Positions 61,299-64,000 of a stretch of 64,000 nt of DNA are shown piece after piece (the stretch's first letter is position 1; every line of letters starts with the position of its first letter). The stretch spans positions 310,001-374,000 of the forward strand of contig CAWDYI010000020.1 of the NCBI GenBank assembly GCA_963806395.1. Reading direction: 5' to 3'. The notes beneath the pieces are model-generated. The model was not told the DNA's origin. It ran no database searches and was given only the letters and a program-made list of their open reading frames with translations. Both the position numbers and the translations under genes were made by a program. The stretch is from DASSUW01 sp963806395 (lineage in GTDB: Bacteria; Actinomycetota; Thermoleophilia; Solirubrobacterales; Solirubrobacteraceae).

Positions 61299-64000
61299 GC
61301 GACGCTCCCCGCGCTCGTGTCTGCGTGCAGGTAGGCGGCCGGGGAGGTACTGGCCGAGGTCCTTCAGCGTCTCGGGGCCGACCATGCGCAGCGTGGCGAG
61401 GTCGAGCGACTGGTCGCACCAGCGTCGACGACCGCGTCGAAGCTGAAGCCCTGCTCGTCCTCGGCGACCGCACCAGCAGAACGGCCTGGGGCGCCCGCGC
61501 GCTCGGCGCGTCGAAGTGGAACGCGAGGCCCGCGTCCTGCCCCGGCCGCGCGAGCGACTCGGTCCACGAGCCGAGCACGAGGCCGGTCACCGGCCCGCCC
61601 GCGAAGCGGGCACCGGCGCCGGTCGCGAGCAGGCACAGCCGGCCGCGGTTGTCGGCGGTCGGCGGCTCGACCGCTGCCCAGCCCTCCCGCTCGTGGTCCG
61701 GCAGCTGTCCGAGCGAGAACTCGAAGGCCACCGCGTCGCGCACCGCCTCGGTGAGGTCGATCGCGAGCCGGAGCCGGCGCGCGCCGGGGTCGACGCGCCC
61801 GGAGGCCGCCAGCCAGCCCGTCGCGGCCTGGCGCGTGGCGAGCCGCGAGCGCGCGAACGTGGCGTCGAGATCGGCGCCGTTCGCCGGCGCGAAGTGCGGC
61901 GCGAGCGGCATGGCGTGGCCGACGAGCAGGTGCGCTCGCGCCGCGAGCCGCCGCACCCGGGCGTCGGCGTCGAGCCCGGCCCACTCCGGCTTCTCCGCGG
62001 CGACGAGCGCGTCATACGCGGCGAGCCGGGCGTCGATCTGCGCGAGCACCGCCGCGCCGGCGGCCGCGAGCGCCGCAGCGTCGGTTACGGCCGGCACGCC
62101 CCCGGGAAGCTCGAAGCCGGCCAGCGAGACCATCGCGGCGCGCACATCACCGCCCGGTTCGCCGCCGGCCGCAGGGAGCGCGCCGGCGAGGCGGCCGCGG
62201 CCGGCCACGAGCCGCGAGCGCACGCCCTGCAGGCGACCGGCGAGATCGCGCTCGCCGATACCCGACGTCGCGAACCCGCTCGCCGCATCGCCCGCGCCGG
62301 GGCTTGCGAGGTCGCGTCCGTCGAGGTTGCGCGCCTCGGCCAGCAGTCGCCGCAGCGCGCGGCACGCGAGCGCGAGGTCGTCGACCGTGCGCTCGCCCTG
62401 GTCGGTGACGAGCGTGACGGTCGCGGTCTCCAGACCGGGCGGGCGCAGCCCTTCGGCCCACGCGGTCAGGACGGCGCCCAGGCGACCGAGACCGGCGTCC
62501 GCACCGGCGGGCGCGAGGAAGACGGCGTCGAGCGCCGACAGCCCCGCGTCCTCGACCGAGGCCTTGAACGGCCCCGCCAGCGTCTTGCCGCTGGCCGGAT
62601 CGTCGAACCGGACCGTGAACGGGTAGTCGCCGGGCTCGCCGAGCAGTCCGGCCGCCCACAGCTCGAGCCCGGGCGCGGCCGCCGCGCGACCGCTTGCCGG
62701 CGCCGCCGGCCATCCCCTGCTCGCGTCCGGATCGAGCAGCAGCAGCAGCCGGTGGGTGATCGTCAACGCCTCGCGAGGAGTGTCGGCGACCCGCAGGCGC
62801 GGGAGGCTGATCTCGCCCGTCGCCGACGCGGTCAGCGTCGCGCTCGCCTCGGGCACGTTGCCCTGAGCGAGCGAGAAGACGGTCTGCGCCAGCGACGTGT
62901 CGGCGACGGCGTCGAGGTCGGCCTCCAGCGAGTCGAGCGCGGTCTCGAGGCGGTGCACGTCGCCGGTCGGCGCCGCGGCGAGCACGTCCGCGATCCCGGA
63001 CGTCGCGGCCAGCTCGGCGTCCGTCTTGTCGGCGGCACCGGAGCGCGCGCGGGCGAGCAGCAGCCCGTCCACGATCGCGTTCGGCGGCGCCGTGCTCCCG
63101 ACCGCCGTCAGCGCGCATTCGCGGAACGCGTCGATCTGCGCGGACAGCCCGGCGTCCTGCAGCGTGCGCTCGAACCGCGCTCCGATCAGGCGGCCGAGGT
63201 CCTGGCCCTGGCGGACGCCGTCGGCGATCCAGTGCGCGCGCCGGATGCGATCCGACGACAGGTCGGTCGCGAACGCGCCGCCGAAGCCGGACCAGCCGCT
63301 GCGGAGGATCGCCGCGGTCGTGGCGTGCGTCAGCGACGGCGCGAGCACGTAGCCCTGCGACGGGCCCGTGGTCGCCGGCCGCGGGCTGACCTCGAGCAGC
63401 CAGCCGAAGCCGCCGACCTGGATGCCGCGCGGCCGCGTGCGCCGCTTGTTCTCCAGGCGCCAGGCTCCGAGGCCGGTGTACCAGGCGTCGATCCGGTACG
63501 CCCACGGGCCCAGGCCCTCGCGCAGCAGCCGTTCCAGCGTGCCGACCGGGTCGTCCTCGTCCAGGACGGCCTCGAGCCCGGCGAGCCCGCTCGACAGGCT
63601 CGCCACGTCGGCGGTCCCGAGCGCCTGCTCGGCGCTCCGGTGCACGAGCTGCTTCAGCAGCGGCGACGGGCTCGAGTACGAGTGCTGGATCAGCACGCCG
63701 TTGGCGAGTCCTTGCGCGACGTCCTGGAAGAGGTGCCGCAGGATGAACTGGCCCATCGGGCCGCGGTCGACCGCGACGAGCGTCTCCACGAACGGCGAAT
63801 CGTGCGGGCGCAGCGCGTAGAACGCGCTGGGATCGTCCGCGTCGCCCATCATCCGCGTGATGCCGGGGACGCGCTCCGCGAGCCACAGCATCGGCTCCGT
63901 GCGGTCCGCGTGCGCCGCCACGAGGTCCTGCAGGTTCCGCTTGGCGTAGTCGAGCAGGTCGGCGCAGTACGTGCGCTGCTCGAACGTGAGGTTGCCCGAC
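61295..64000 (-). CDS. Large unknown protein, C-terminal part (start outside window)
   Basis: More than 890 codons, open at the right edge (QRTYCADLLDYAKRNLQDLV upstream in frame). Early parts carry ERVPGITRMMGDADDPSAFY and FILRHLFQDVAQGLANGVLI. The middle has an alpha-helical region and an Ig-like beta part (ELWAAGLLGEPGDYPFTV). The last 200 residues include AEKPEWAGLDADARVRRLAA and GFSFDAVVD...LRMVGPETLKDLGQYLP. Three one-base indels occur in the last 200 bases (near 61470, 61417 and 61342). No signal or transmembrane segment is seen in the visible part. No family recognised. It forms an operon with the next, frameshifted gene. Confidence 0.65.

Noticed and set aside
60161..62626. Plus-strand open frame of over 800 codons opposite the large unknown genes
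   Set aside because: Low-complexity Arg/Ala/Ser product, a GC-rich shadow of coding on the minus strand.
1..64000. tRNA or rRNA genes
   Set aside because: No cloverleaf with a CCA-adjacent acceptor or conserved TTCRA loop, and no rRNA sequence, was recognised by eye.

Overview
The window is very GC-rich, densely coded DNA with short intergenic gaps, many ATGA/GTGA stop-start overlaps, and frequent GTG and TTG starts. This is chromosomal DNA of a high-GC actinobacterium. The PucR regulator, the deazaflavin-type nitroreductase, the propane monooxygenase cluster and a secreted Fn3-like protein with an INPKG...FQYGTT motif fit Actinomycetota. My best guess is a soil Thermoleophilia (Solirubrobacter/Conexibacter type), but this rests on gene style only. 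I found no rRNA, tRNA or CRISPR array.

Layout. (1) 0.1-2.6 kb: a small reductase, the first copy of a structured intergenic repeat, a secreted Fn3-like protein and an F420-type oxidoreductase. (2) 2.6-12.9 kb, minus strand: a complete soluble di-iron propane-type monooxygenase operon (prmA-B-C-D, amidohydrolase, DUF59 protein, Zn alcohol dehydrogenase, dedicated GroEL). A GAF-plus-winged-helix regulator lies upstream. (3) 13-16.9 kb: unrelated housekeeping or unknown genes, including a GIDE-domain membrane protein and a DUF2278-lamin-tail protein. (4) 16.9-28.9 kb: an L-rhamnose operon of nine overlapping minus-strand genes (ABC transporter, a sugar isomerase, mutarotase, kinase, rhamnose isomerase, bifunctional aldolase/dehydrogenase). 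A DeoR regulator is divergent across a strong nested inverted repeat, and the second repeat copy follows it.

(5) 29-56 kb: a long stretch of arginine, polyamine and amine metabolism. It holds dimethylargininase, SSADH, GABA transaminase, an M20 deacylase, PucR, an Orn/Lys/Arg decarboxylase, two agmatinase paralogues, BCCT, APC and NCS1 transporters, a LysA-like decarboxylase, copper amine oxidase, aminoaldehyde dehydrogenase, a C45-type hydrolase and an ATP-grasp ligase. Together these can be read as arginine to agmatine to putrescine to 4-aminobutyraldehyde to GABA to succinate, plus a second, less familiar TetR-LysA-CuAO-ALDH-C45 operon facing the ATP-grasp gene. Stress genes (Hsp20, Usp) and an epoxide hydrolase/WYL pair are interspersed.

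(6) 55.8-58.9 kb: the third repeat copy, flanked by a 43-bp duplication of the end of the agmatinase gene, then a GIY-YIG gene. Next is an IS481-family element at a CTAG target with a 6-bp duplication, itself split by an IS256-family element. (7) 58.9-64 kb, minus strand: a frameshifted cupin gene, a 51-codon ORF, a heavily frameshifted gene and the 3' part of a large unknown gene running off the window. Single-base indels cluster at about 48.8-50.0 kb and 59.0-61.5 kb. They may be decay or sequence error.
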